Assembly: GCA_026645875.1 (NCBI GenBank)
Contig: JAPKMQ010000007.1
Span: 1 to 34,965 of the forward strand
Length of the DNA: 34,965 nt
Origin: Longilinea sp.
GTDB lineage: Bacteria > Chloroflexota > Anaerolineae > Anaerolineales > Anaerolineaceae
Direction of reading: 5' to 3'
Positions 24,040 to 31,927 of the stretch are shown in pieces. The position numbers were made by a program, and so were the translations under genes. Each line of letters starts with the position of its first letter. Position 1 is the first letter of the stretch. The notes beneath the pieces are model-generated. The model saw only the letters and a list, made by a program, of their open reading frames with translations. It was not told where the DNA came from and made no database searches.

Positions 24040-24690
24040 TCAGGCAATGTTTGGTTGTTGATCAACCCTGGCATGGGTTATCCCGAGCATGATGCGGGCG
24101 AATTCGGCTTGCAACCGGGTCAGGAAGTTGAGTGCGTGCAATCCGGCTGGCGCCAGCAGCAAACCGGCAATGCACAAAAGCAATGCGTCGCTGAGCGAGG
24201 TGATCTGCATGAAGCCCAGGTCATAGGTGGCAAAACGGTAAGCAAACGGCGTGGCGATTAATGCCACAAGAATAGCAATGATTGTGACGACCGCTGTGAA
24301 ATTCAGGATTCCCAGCGGGAATCGGCAGAGCAGGTACACCAGTCCTTTCCAGGTGACTGGGTTGGTTAGATAGGCTTTGATTCGATCGAGGCTGCCGGCG
24401 GGAGCTTCAGCCGGTTTGGACATCGGCGGAATGTTGACGTGCAACAAGGAAATTGTCAGGGACCGCTCAAAGGCCGCCATTCCCCAGGTGATGAGCAGGA
24501 CTGCGGCCAGGATGGCCAGCCCGATCACGATGATGCTCAACGCCATTCCAAGGCTGATGCCTGTGACGAGAAAGACAAAATAAAAAATGCCCAGTGGAAA
24601 GCTTAGGGTTAGGAATACCAGGTTTAGATAGCTTTGTGATTTTGCCACCACGCCGAAGTAACTTTTTAATGTCTTGTCGAATGAATTCAT
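24040..24690 (-). CDS. Sensor-domain (PF13796-type) membrane protein
   Basis: A 216-residue protein made of two hydrophobic hairpins: segments near 22-40 and 45-70, a 30-residue polar loop, then spans near 110-135 and 160-185. The repeated motif FPLGI(L/F)xF in both halves and the SLGMALSIIVIGLAIL span match the Sensor domain that often stands N-terminal to histidine kinases or is encoded alone beside PspC and PadR-type regulators. It has no kinase part. ATG 24690 has GAGG five bases upstream; a longer frame to 24762 runs through the intergenic operator. Divergent from pspC. Confidence 0.78.
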   Translation of the reverse strand: MNSFDKTLKSYFGVVAKSQSYLNLVFLTLSFPLGIFYFVFLVTGISLGMALSIIVIGLAILAAVLLITWGMAAFERSLTISLLHVNIPPMSKPAEAPAGSLDRIKAYLTNPVTWKGLVYLLCRFPLGILNFTAVVTIIAILVALIATPFAYRFATYDLGFMQITSLSDALLLCIAGLLLAPAGLHALNFLTRLQAEFARIMLGITHARVDQQPNIA

Positions 24691-24705
24691 GATTGCCTCG
24701 ATTTC

Positions 24706-24722
24706 CGTATATCCAATATACG
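24706..24722. promoter_or_regulatory. Inverted repeat before the Sensor gene
   Basis: CGTATAT-CCA-ATATACG is a perfect 7-base inverted repeat with a 3-base centre, 15 bases upstream of the Sensor-domain start codon. It shares its half-site with the repeat at 24771-24783 and could bind one regulator. Confidence 0.5.
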
Positions 24723-24770
24723 CAACCTGTGCTGATAAGTTGCTGAACCCGTTCCGCAACATTCTCCGAT

Positions 24771-24783
24771 GTATAACGTATAC
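24771..24783. promoter_or_regulatory. Inverted repeat overlapping the pspC -10 region
   Basis: GTATA-ACG-TATAC is a 5-base inverted repeat with the same 3-base spacing. Its right half is part of TATACT (24779-24784), a plausible -10 element for pspC 31 bases before the ATG. Confidence 0.45.
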
Positions 24784-24814
24784 TGTAATAGCAAATCACT
24801 AAAGGAGACTGATT

Positions 24815-25045
24815 ATGTCTGAAACAAAACGGTTATATCGTTCCCGTTCACAGCGGATGATTAGCGGCGTGTGTGGCGGCCTGGGTTCATTCCTGGATAT
24901 CGATCCGACCATTATTCGTGTGGTTCTGGCAATTTTGACCTTCCCGTTTCCGGCCACCATCCTGGCGTATTTCATCCTGCTGCTGGTAGTGCCCGAAGAG
25001 CCCTTGAACCTGCCGCCCACAGACCCGACACAGCCATCTGCCTGA
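24815..25045 (+). CDS. PspC domain protein
   Basis: A 76-residue PspC-domain protein: a basic N-terminus with RSRSQRMISGVCGGLG, then IDPTIIRVV and one hydrophobic span of about 22 residues ending in LLLVVPEEP. Such small proteins are linked to envelope stress responses; pspA or other psp genes are not in the window. AAAGGAG lies six to seven bases before the ATG. Divergent from the Sensor-domain gene, with similar inverted repeats between the two. Confidence 0.93.
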   Translation: MSETKRLYRSRSQRMISGVCGGLGSFLDIDPTIIRVVLAILTFPFPATILAYFILLLVVPEEPLNLPPTDPTQPSA

Positions 25046-25073
25046 CCGGCAATTGTGGCTGAAAATCTGCTCG

Positions 25074-25116
25074 GAAAACAAAACGGACGCGCTTCATCAT
25101 CGTGCAGGCGCGTCCG
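25074..25116 (-). terminator. Terminator of the epimerase gene
   Basis: CGGACGCGC (minus 25116-25108) pairs with GCGCGTCCG (25092-25084) and is followed by TTTTGTTTTCC. It also lies 38 bases after pspC and may stop both genes, although its plus-strand tail is poor in T. Confidence 0.85.
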
Positions 25117-25132
25117 CTTGCTGTAAAAGACG

Positions 25133-26146
25133 TTATGATGCTTGCGTGTCATGCTGATGGAGATGCCACGACCGGAGAATGTCGTTCTCACGGTCGATGG
25201 ACAGGCCGGCTTTCCAGTCGTGGTTGGCGGGTCGATGGGTATGCCACTCATAGGTAGCTTGATAGGTTTCCTCAACCGGGCGGAAGGTAAGGCCTGCTGC
25301 CATGGCTTTCTTCGAATTGATCTTGAATAGTCCGTGCGATTCGGTATCCGCATCAGTCAGCCATAGGGGCAAATCGCTCCATGGATCAACGTGCTTCTTC
25401 AGCAGAAAGTTATCCTCGACCCAGGTCAGCGTAGCATAGCGGTTGAGTGCTTTCCGGCCGGCATCCAAAAAATGCTTCATGGTGAGCGGCGCGGCTGGTC
25501 CGACAGCGTTGTAAATCCCGGCGGCGCGGCTTTCCGCCAGGCGGATGACCCACTCAGCCAAGTCGCGCACATCAATGAATTGCACCTCGCGCTCAGGTCG
25601 CCCCGGGGCAAGGATTTCGCCGCCGCGCGCCATGCGGTGCGCCCAGTAAGTGAACCGGTCACTCTGATCATAAGGGCCGGCAATCAGGCCAGGACGGATG
25701 ACCAGCGAGCGGTCGGTCATCGCCTCAATCACCTCGCGTTCGCAAAGGGCTTTCAGAGGTCCGTAGGTATCGCCGGTCACATCTTCTGTTTCCTGAGCCA
25801 GTTGGGCCAGGGACGATTCTTCTGAGACGCCTGGCTCGGATACGTCCGCGTAGACAGATAACGTTGAAATGAAAATATACTGGTCGACTTCCCGGGCCAG
25901 CAGTCTGGCGGATTTTCGAACCAGACGGGGAATATAGCCGCTGGTATCGATCACCACGTCCCAATGCCTGCCCTCTAATTCCGCCAGGTCGCTATCACGG
26001 CTGCCGTAAAGCTTTTCAAGGCCGGGGAAAATGTTGGGGTTTGTCCGGCCGCGGTTATAGAGGGTAATTTCATGCTCTCGGTCAGTCGCGGCATCAACGA
26101 GCGCTCGCCCAAGGAAAACCGTACCGCCCAGAATCAGGATGCGCAT
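25133..26146 (-). CDS. NAD(P)-dependent epimerase/reductase (atypical extended SDR)
   Basis: A 337-residue Rossmann protein. It begins MRILILGGTVFLGRALV, the glycine-rich dinucleotide site in a GGTxFLG form, continues with VIDTSGY, FISTLSVYAD and TYGPLKALCE, in which Y-x3-K is the catalytic pair, and ends with a C-terminal substrate domain containing FIDVRDLAEWV. Relatives are annotated as NAD-dependent epimerases or reductases with unknown substrates. ATG 26146 is chosen for AAAGGA eight bases upstream and because it begins the Rossmann strand; the frame continues to 26254 without a site. A TATAAT at about 26208-26213 (minus strand) may be its -10. Confidence 0.9.
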   Translation of the reverse strand: MRILILGGTVFLGRALVDAATDREHEITLYNRGRTNPNIFPGLEKLYGSRDSDLAELEGRHWDVVIDTSGYIPRLVRKSARLLAREVDQYIFISTLSVYADVSEPGVSEESSLAQLAQETEDVTGDTYGPLKALCEREVIEAMTDRSLVIRPGLIAGPYDQSDRFTYWAHRMARGGEILAPGRPEREVQFIDVRDLAEWVIRLAESRAAGIYNAVGPAAPLTMKHFLDAGRKALNRYATLTWVEDNFLLKKHVDPWSDLPLWLTDADTESHGLFKINSKKAMAAGLTFRPVEETYQATYEWHTHRPANHDWKAGLSIDRENDILRSWHLHQHDTQAS

Positions 26147-26236
26147 GAAATGATCCTTTCCTGCCATTCGATGAGAAATCAGTGCCTTCTTTGCCAGTCT
26201 ACCCTTGATTATATAATTGTTTAATAAGTAGATGGT

Positions 26237-26273
26237 ATAAAACCGCCGCTCCAATTTTTCGAAGCGGCGGTTT
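26237..26273 (-). terminator. Terminator of the cyclophilin gene
   Basis: AAACCGCCGCT (minus 26273-26263) pairs perfectly with AGCGGCGGTTT (26250-26240), 11 bp, followed by TTTATACC. It lies 6 bases after the cyclophilin stop. Confidence 0.82.
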
Positions 26274-26279
26274 GGTTTC

Positions 26280-26771
26280 TCAGGCTGCGACTTCTTCCAC
26301 CGTAACGGTTTCCATTACGTCACCCTGGCGGATGGCATTCACTACATCCATCCCGTTAATCACCTTGCCAAAAACGGTGTGTTTGCCATTCAGGTGCGGT
26401 TGTGGCGAATGGGTGATGAAAAACTGGCTGCCATTGGTGTTGGGGCCGGCATTGGCCATCGAAATTACGCCAGTTTCGTGGATCAACGGATTGTTTTTGA
26501 CTTCGTCCTCGAAGCGGTAACCAGGACCGCCCATACCGGTTCCGGTCGGATCACCGCCCTGGATGACAAAATTGTTAATCACACGGTGGAACTTCACGCC
26601 GTCAAAGAACCCTTCCCGGATCAGGAAGACAAAATTATTGACAGTCTTTGGCGCGTGCTTTGGATACAAATCCAAAACAATCAAGCCGCGCGTCGTGTTC
26701 ATGGAAACACGGTATACCTTGCTTGCATCAATAGCCATGGTTGGTGGGGTCTTCCACTGTTTCTGAGACAT
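26280..26771 (-). CDS. Cyclophilin-type peptidyl-prolyl cis-trans isomerase
   Basis: A 163-residue cytoplasmic cyclophilin with no signal peptide. Active-site residues are in place: R63 in [14 protein letters not shown], the [14 protein letters not shown] loop, NGSQFFIT, and [13 protein letters not shown]. The N-terminal extension of about 18 residues before the first strand is not conserved. AAAAGGAG lies just before ATG 26771. It starts 17 bases after the PAS-protein stop, so the two are likely cotranscribed. Confidence 0.95.
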   Translation of the reverse strand: MSQKQWKTPPTMAIDASKVYRVSMNTTRGLIVLDLYPKHAPKTVNNFVFLIREGFFDGVKFHRVINNFVIQGGDPTGTGMGGPGYRFEDEVKNNPLIHETGVISMANAGPNTNGSQFFITHSPQPHLNGKHTVFGKVINGMDVVNAIRQGDVMETVTVEEVAA

Positions 26772-26788
26772 TCCTGCTCCTTTTCTGA

Positions 26789-27133
26789 TTACCTTTGCCG
26801 GATAAAATGTGACATTTCAAATGGGATGAACAACGATAGTTCGACAAAACCGGCGTACTCGCCGCCCTGATACCAAGGGGATTGGTAGATGAGCTTCTTC
26901 CTGCCCTTTTTTTCGATCGTATAGACATTTGGTTGCTGCGTATCCATCAGCATCTTCAGTTTGCTGCGCGAAGGCTCCGGGTGGCAATCGAGCACATTTT
27001 GGCCGAGCAACTTCGTGCCGCCGTCATCCGCAAGCACCTCGAGGGCCTGATCATTCATGTAGAGGATCGTGCCTTCCCGGTCACAAACCGTGATTGCCCC
27101 TGGAAACCCATCAATCCATGCAGGATAATTCAT
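26789..27133 (-). CDS. Single-domain PAS protein
   Basis: A 114-residue protein consisting of one PAS domain: [15 protein letters not shown], then a helix with [13 protein letters not shown] and a closing strand [12 protein letters not shown]. The DCHP motif is typical of the PAS group found beside hemerythrin-like and DUF438 proteins. No output domain is attached, so it would act by protein contact. ATG 27133 has GGGGAG five bases upstream. Its promoter overlaps the region of the divergent pcp promoter. Confidence 0.85.
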   Translation of the reverse strand: MNYPAWIDGFPGAITVCDREGTILYMNDQALEVLADDGGTKLLGQNVLDCHPEPSRSKLKMLMDTQQPNVYTIEKKGRKKLIYQSPWYQGGEYAGFVELSLFIPFEMSHFIRQR

Positions 27134-27161
27134 TTTTGCTCCCCGATACCAGAATAGTCCA

Positions 27162-27189
27162 ATTATAGTCGCTTCTGCCAGCGGGTAAA
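27162..27189 (-). promoter_or_regulatory. Promoter of the PAS-cyclophilin unit
   Basis: Minus-strand -35-like TTTACC (27189-27184) and perfect -10 TATAAT (27167-27162) are 16 bases apart; the leader would be about 22 bases and includes the GGGGAG site. Confidence 0.5.
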
Positions 27190-27222
27190 GTGGACTGTTT
27201 TCCCTGCATGCAGCGAGGGCGT

Positions 27223-27228
27223 TATAAT
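27223..27228 (+). promoter_or_regulatory. -10 element giving a leaderless pcp mRNA
   Basis: A perfect TATAAT ends seven bases before the ATG at 27236, leaving no room for a Shine-Dalgarno sequence. No good -35 is seen. Confidence 0.5.
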
Positions 27229-27235
27229 TGCGGGC

Positions 27236-27865
27236 ATGAATGATTCGACGAAAACAATCCTGCTGACAGGCTTTGAACCGTTTGGCGGCAGCCAAACGAA
27301 TCCATCCCAACTTGTGGCGCTGGCTTTGGATGGAAAAGGCGTTGGACGTAGCCAGATCAAGTCAGCCGTTCTTCCGGTGGATCGTACAGGCGGACCGCAA
27401 GCACTGCTGGAAAAAATGGCGTTATATCACCCAGCCGCTGTGGTTTGCCTGGGTGAGGCGTCACGAAGGACGGTTGTTTCGGTGGAAAAGATCGCCGTCA
27501 ATTGGATGGATTTCCGTATCCCGGATAACCAGGGCGAACAGCTTTGTGATCAAATGATTGACCCGGAAGGCCCGGCGGCCTACTTTTCCACCCTGCCGGT
27601 GCGCGAGATCTGTATGGAAATACTGTCTGGGGGAATTCCGGCGAAAATTTCCATGAGCGCAGGGACATTTCTATGCAACCAGGTTTTCTATACGGGGCTG
27701 CATTCCCTTGCGACCCAGAGTTTGGTTGTGCCGATGGGATTCATCCATTTGCCGTCCCTGCCGGAACAGGCATCCAGGGTCTCATCACCAATCGCCTCGA
27801 TGAGCCTGGAAACCAGCGTGCGCGCAGTTGAGATTGCTCTGGATGTCATCCAAAAAAGGATCTGA
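27236..27865 (+). CDS. pcp: Pyroglutamyl-peptidase I (pyrrolidone carboxyl peptidase, C15)
   Basis: Removes N-terminal pyroglutamate from peptides in the cytoplasm. The 209-residue protein has the catalytic triad E84 (in VEKIAVN), C147 (GTFLCNQVFY) and H171 (GFIHLPSLPEQ), each three positions after the classical E81, C144, H168. The start MNDSTKTILLTGFEPFGG is the family N-terminus. The YdcF-like gene follows after seven bases. Confidence 0.96.
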   Translation: MNDSTKTILLTGFEPFGGSQTNPSQLVALALDGKGVGRSQIKSAVLPVDRTGGPQALLEKMALYHPAAVVCLGEASRRTVVSVEKIAVNWMDFRIPDNQGEQLCDQMIDPEGPAAYFSTLPVREICMEILSGGIPAKISMSAGTFLCNQVFYTGLHSLATQSLVVPMGFIHLPSLPEQASRVSSPIASMSLETSVRAVEIALDVIQKRI

Positions 27866-27872
27866 TTAAGTC

Positions 27873-28667
27873 ATGTTTGTTTTTCTTTCCAAATTAATGC
27901 CCTTGTTTGTCTATCCGGTTGGTCTGGCTTGTTTGCTGCTGGCGTTTTCGCTGATTTTTTCCCGGCACCGCCGGCTGCGCAATACTTTGGTGGCAATTTC
28001 TCTGGCTGTTTTGTACCTGGCTTCCAACCGTTGGGTGGCATACCGTCTGGCGCAGACGCTGGAGTGGCAATATTTGCCGCCGCCGGAGATTCCAACCGTG
28101 GAAGCAATCGTTGTTCTGGGCGGGGGCACCGAATCGCGGCAATATCCCCGGCCGGCGGTGGAAATCAACGCGGCTGGAGACCGGGTGCTCTATGCCGCGC
28201 AGTTATTTCGGGAGGGAAAATCGCCGGTACTGCTGTTGAGCGGTGGCACGATCACCTGGCAGGATGGTGGTTCAGGCACGCCAGCGGAGGATATGGCTTC
28301 GATTCTGACTGCCATCGGAATTCCAGAATCGGCTTTGTGGCTGCAAAATCGCTCACAGAACACGCACGAGGACGCGGTGTATTCGGCGGAGATGCTCAAG
28401 GCGGCCGGCATTCAAAAAGTAATTCTGGTCACCTCTGCAGCGCATATGCCCCGGTCGGTGGCGCTGTTTACGCATGAGGGTATCGAAGTGGTGCCTGCAC
28501 CGGTTGATTTTACCGTCACCAGGGATGGGGTGAATAACCTGACTTCAGCCGGTTGGCAATCGACCCTGATTTCATTTCTGCCCAACACCAGCAGCCTGGG
28601 ATTAACCACAAACATCCTCAAGGAATACTTGGGCATCTGGATGTACCGGCTGCAGGGTTGGCTTTAA
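27873..28667 (+). CDS. YdcF/ElyC-like DUF218 membrane protein
   Basis: A 264-residue protein with two N-terminal membrane segments (about 5-28 and 34-50) and a DUF218 domain. Visible are IVVLGGGTESR, LLLSGGT, NTHEDAVYSAEML and VTSAAHMPRSV, the core motifs of the YdcF/ElyC/SanA group. ElyC affects undecaprenyl-phosphate and envelope polymer use in E. coli; the reaction is not settled. Its start is seven bases after pcp. It converges on the PfkB kinase gene with only four bases between stops and no terminator. Confidence 0.92.
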   Translation: MFVFLSKLMPLFVYPVGLACLLLAFSLIFSRHRRLRNTLVAISLAVLYLASNRWVAYRLAQTLEWQYLPPPEIPTVEAIVVLGGGTESRQYPRPAVEINAAGDRVLYAAQLFREGKSPVLLLSGGTITWQDGGSGTPAEDMASILTAIGIPESALWLQNRSQNTHEDAVYSAEMLKAAGIQKVILVTSAAHMPRSVALFTHEGIEVVPAPVDFTVTRDGVNNLTSAGWQSTLISFLPNTSSLGLTTNILKEYLGIWMYRLQGWL

Positions 28668-28671
28668 GCGG

Positions 28672-29589
28672 TTATCCCACCCGATAAATATCCGCGGCCA
28701 GCGCTTCCAGTTCAGGGGCGGTCAAAAAACCATCGGCGGCTGACACCGAGCCAATCTTATACGATGCAAAAACAACCGCCTTTTGCAGAGATGTATAAGG
28801 GTCCGCGGTATGCAGGAAACCATGAAGGAAGCTTGAGAAGAGCGCGTCGCCCGCGCCAATGGTGTTGACCACCGGGCGGGTTGTGACGGCGGGGATGCGC
28901 TCCATTTGGTGTCCATCCCGCAGGCCCAGTAGTGCGCCATTTTTTCCCATGCCAATGACAATAATTTCAGCTGGATAACGGTTCCAGATTTGGATTGTCC
29001 ACTGCTCGGGCGGCATTGGTAATTTATCGTCACTCATAAAAAGTATCGTCGCGGCTTGCATGAAGTCTCGGTTATAGGCGTCTTCCAGATTGGCGATGGC
29101 ATGCACGTCCGTCGCCACCATCCGGCCCTTTTTAACCGCGCTCGCAAGCAGCGGCCGTGAAAAATTGATGTTGCACAGGGCGCAAATTTTTGTGTCGCCG
29201 AGCGCCTGGTCGAACAACTCCGGCGGAAATTCCTGTTCCTGAATGTCCTTGAGGTCTGTATGAATTTGACGGCGGCCGTTGCCATCGTAGAGGATGACCG
29301 ATTGGGCAGTTTGGTCGGATAGTGACAGAACATACTTCCAGGGGATATTGTCCTCGATCAGTTTGGTCCTGACCTGCTGGGCGGCAATGTCCTTGCCGAT
29401 AAGGGACAGAAAGCGGACATCATCACCGAGGTTGGTTAGCGATTTGGACAGATTGTAACCCACACCTGATACGCTGGAGTTGATGCCAAAAAACGGGTAA
29501 GTGACCGGGTAATACTCCAGCGGAAACTCGGCGATTCGCAGCGTCGTTTCGATGTTGATCAAACCGGAAACCAGGATCGTATCTTTCAT
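28672..29589 (-). CDS. PfkB family carbohydrate kinase
   Basis: A 305-residue ribokinase-fold sugar or nucleoside kinase. The N-terminal SGVGYNLSKSLTNLG matches the PfkB first signature and NTIGAGDALFSSFLHG the second, with the catalytic Asp in GAGD near residue 246; the usual first Asp of DTxGAGD is Asn. An HAIANLEDAY stretch and FMSDDKL are in the usual nucleotide-side positions. The substrate cannot be read. It starts 30 bases after the recD2 stop and is probably cotranscribed with it. Confidence 0.9.
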   Translation of the reverse strand: MKDTILVSGLINIETTLRIAEFPLEYYPVTYPFFGINSSVSGVGYNLSKSLTNLGDDVRFLSLIGKDIAAQQVRTKLIEDNIPWKYVLSLSDQTAQSVILYDGNGRRQIHTDLKDIQEQEFPPELFDQALGDTKICALCNINFSRPLLASAVKKGRMVATDVHAIANLEDAYNRDFMQAATILFMSDDKLPMPPEQWTIQIWNRYPAEIIVIGMGKNGALLGLRDGHQMERIPAVTTRPVVNTIGAGDALFSSFLHGFLHTADPYTSLQKAVVFASYKIGSVSAADGFLTAPELEALAADIYRVG

Positions 29590-29619
29590 ACGGTATCTGC
29601 CACTCTCTCCAGAGTTGTG

Positions 29620-31824
29620 TTATGGGTTGAGAAGAAGTGCGCGCATGCGTTGGGCCAGGCGCGTGTTGCGTTGGCGGACCTGCTGGTTTCTAACCGCGGT
29701 GGCGATAGCCTGCCGGCTGCCCACCAGGACGACCAGCTTTTTCGCCCGCGTCACGGCCGTGTAGAGCAGGTTGCGTTGCAGCATCATGTAGTGTTGCGTC
29801 AACAGCGGGATGATGACCACTGGAAATTCAGACCCCTGTGCCTTATGGATGCTGATGGCATAGGCATGCAACAGGTCGTCCAACTGGGTGAGATCGTAGT
29901 CAACCGCGCGGCCATCTAACATGACGCTCAGGGTTGGCCCATCCAGGTCAATCTTTTGCAGAGTGCCGATATCACCGTTGAAAACCTGGCGGTCGTAGTC
30001 GTTGCGAATTTGCATTACGCGGTCACCCTCCCGGAAAATCCGGCTGCCGTGGCGCAGTTCAATTTTCTGCGCCACCGGCGGGTTGAGAACGGCCTGCAAC
30101 CGCTGATTTAATTCCGTTACGCCGGCCTCGCCGCGGTGCATGGGCGAAAGCACCTGGATATCCTGACGCGAATCGAAGCCGAATTTATTGTTTATGCGCT
30201 CAGAAGCCAGATCCACCACCCAGTCGGCGGTTTTGCGGGCATCGTTTTCGGCAAACAGGAAAAAGTCTTTGGATTCTTTTGGGAATTCCGGCAGCTGACC
30301 CTGATTGATGCGGTGCGCATTAAGAATGATGTAGCTGTCGTTTGCCTGTCGGTAGATGGTCATCAGGCGGGTGACGGGCAGGACGCCCGAATCGATGATG
30401 TCCCGTAATACATTCCCGGGGCCTACGGAGGGCAACTGATCTACGTCGCCAATCAACACCAGGTGTGTACCTTCGCCAACCGCTTCAATCAGGTGGTGCA
30501 TCAGGTAGATATCCACCATGGACATCTCGTCGATGACGATTAAATCGGCATCCAGCGGATTTTGCGCGTTGCGCGCGAACTGGTTCCCGGTAGCTGGCGA
30601 GTATTCCAGCAGACGGTGGATGGTACGTGCTTCCAGCCGGGTGGTTTCACTCAACCGCTTGGCTGCGCGGCCGGTAGGCGCGGCCAGCAGCACTGAATGT
30701 TTGGCCGCCAGAGTCAGTTCGATGATATTGCGGGTGATGGTGCTTTTGCCGGTGCCGGGGCCGCCGGTGATGATGGACACCTTGCGGGTCAAGGCAGTAT
30801 AGACCGCAGCCTTTTGGTCCTCGGAAAGCTGGATGGCGGAAAACTGGTCAATCGTCTGATCGATAACCTCCCGACCCGTTTCAATAAAATTCGCGATGCG
30901 ATCCGCCGGGGTGGTGAACAATCGGTGGAGATGCCAGGCTGTTTTGATCTCGGCGGTGAAGAGGCTACGCAGGTAAAGTGCGTCACCGTCCTGGATCAGG
31001 TCCTGGCGGTCGAGGAGCGCCTGGATCTGCGCCTGACACAGGGCAGGCTCGAGGTGTAATACCTCGGCTGTTTCTGTGGCAAGCTGGTCGCGCAGGGCAT
31101 AGCAATGACCCTCGCCGGCCAGTTTTTCCAGAGCGTAAAGCAAACCGGCGCGAATTCGAACCGGCGAGTCGGCTGGGACGCCAGTCTGGCGGGCAATCTG
31201 GTCGGCGGATATAAAGCCGATGCCATCAATGTCGGCGGCCAACTGGTACGGATTGGCGCGCACGATGCCAATGGCTGCATCCCCATAGGCTTTGTAGATT
31301 TTACCCGCCAGCCGGGCGCTGACGCCCTGTGATTGCAGAAAAAACATGATTTCCTTAATCTGCTTCTGATCTTCCCATCCTGCCAGGATTTGAGCGGCCC
31401 GCTTTCGACCGATTCCGGGCAATTCGCGCAGCCGTTCCGGCGTTTCATCCAGTACCTTGAGCGTGTTGACACCGAACTGCTCGACAAGCTGCGCCGCAGT
31501 TCGGGTTCCTACGCCGCGAATCACACCGCTGGACAAATAGCGGCGAATGCCTTCAATTGTGGTCGGCGCTTCGATGCTGAAATGGCGGATTTCAAACTGG
31601 CGGCCATATTGCGGGTGAAGCGTCCACAGGCCATGCAGCATGAGGGTTTCACCTACATTGACTCCCAGGAGATTGCCGACCACGGTGATTTCACCAACCT
31701 CCCCAGGCCGGCGCAATCGGGCGATGGTATAGCCGGTCTCATCGTTCTGGTAGGTGATCCGTTCTAGGTTACCGTTCAGGGTTTCGTATGGCAGGCCGGG
31801 TTGTTGCACGGATGGATTGGTCAC
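29620..31824 (-). CDS. recD2: RecD2-type 5'-3' DNA helicase
   Basis: A superfamily 1B helicase acting in DNA repair outside RecBCD. The protein (734 residues from GTG 31824) has an N-terminal OB-like region (LERITYQNDETGYTIARL), tandem HhH motifs (RELPGIGRKRAAQI and IDGIGFISADQIA), Walker A GGPGTGKST near residue 356, DEXX box VIDEMSMVD, LIGDVDQLPSVGPGNVL and the C-terminal motif AYAISIHKAQGSEFP. The frame stays open to an ATG at 31899, but GTG 31824 better fits the family N-terminus and lies seven bases after a TATAAT, implying a leaderless message; the longer form would add 25 unconserved residues. Confidence 0.94.
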   Translation of the reverse strand: MTNPSVQQPGLPYETLNGNLERITYQNDETGYTIARLRRPGEVGEITVVGNLLGVNVGETLMLHGLWTLHPQYGRQFEIRHFSIEAPTTIEGIRRYLSSGVIRGVGTRTAAQLVEQFGVNTLKVLDETPERLRELPGIGRKRAAQILAGWEDQKQIKEIMFFLQSQGVSARLAGKIYKAYGDAAIGIVRANPYQLAADIDGIGFISADQIARQTGVPADSPVRIRAGLLYALEKLAGEGHCYALRDQLATETAEVLHLEPALCQAQIQALLDRQDLIQDGDALYLRSLFTAEIKTAWHLHRLFTTPADRIANFIETGREVIDQTIDQFSAIQLSEDQKAAVYTALTRKVSIITGGPGTGKSTITRNIIELTLAAKHSVLLAAPTGRAAKRLSETTRLEARTIHRLLEYSPATGNQFARNAQNPLDADLIVIDEMSMVDIYLMHHLIEAVGEGTHLVLIGDVDQLPSVGPGNVLRDIIDSGVLPVTRLMTIYRQANDSYIILNAHRINQGQLPEFPKESKDFFLFAENDARKTADWVVDLASERINNKFGFDSRQDIQVLSPMHRGEAGVTELNQRLQAVLNPPVAQKIELRHGSRIFREGDRVMQIRNDYDRQVFNGDIGTLQKIDLDGPTLSVMLDGRAVDYDLTQLDDLLHAYAISIHKAQGSEFPVVIIPLLTQHYMMLQRNLLYTAVTRAKKLVVLVGSRQAIATAVRNQQVRQRNTRLAQRMRALLLNP

Positions 31825-31830
31825 ATGATA

Positions 31831-31836
31831 ATTATA
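31831..31836 (-). promoter_or_regulatory. -10 element before recD2
   Basis: TATAAT on the minus strand ends six bases before GTG 31824. No convincing -35 is visible. If used, the message is leaderless. Confidence 0.45.
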
Positions 31837-31927
31837 ATCCAACCAAATTTCCGGATTTGGCCGGAGAAAGCGCGCGTGGTGTTTTATAATTGCTTTCATC
31901 CCACAATAAAATAAATGAGGCGCTGCA

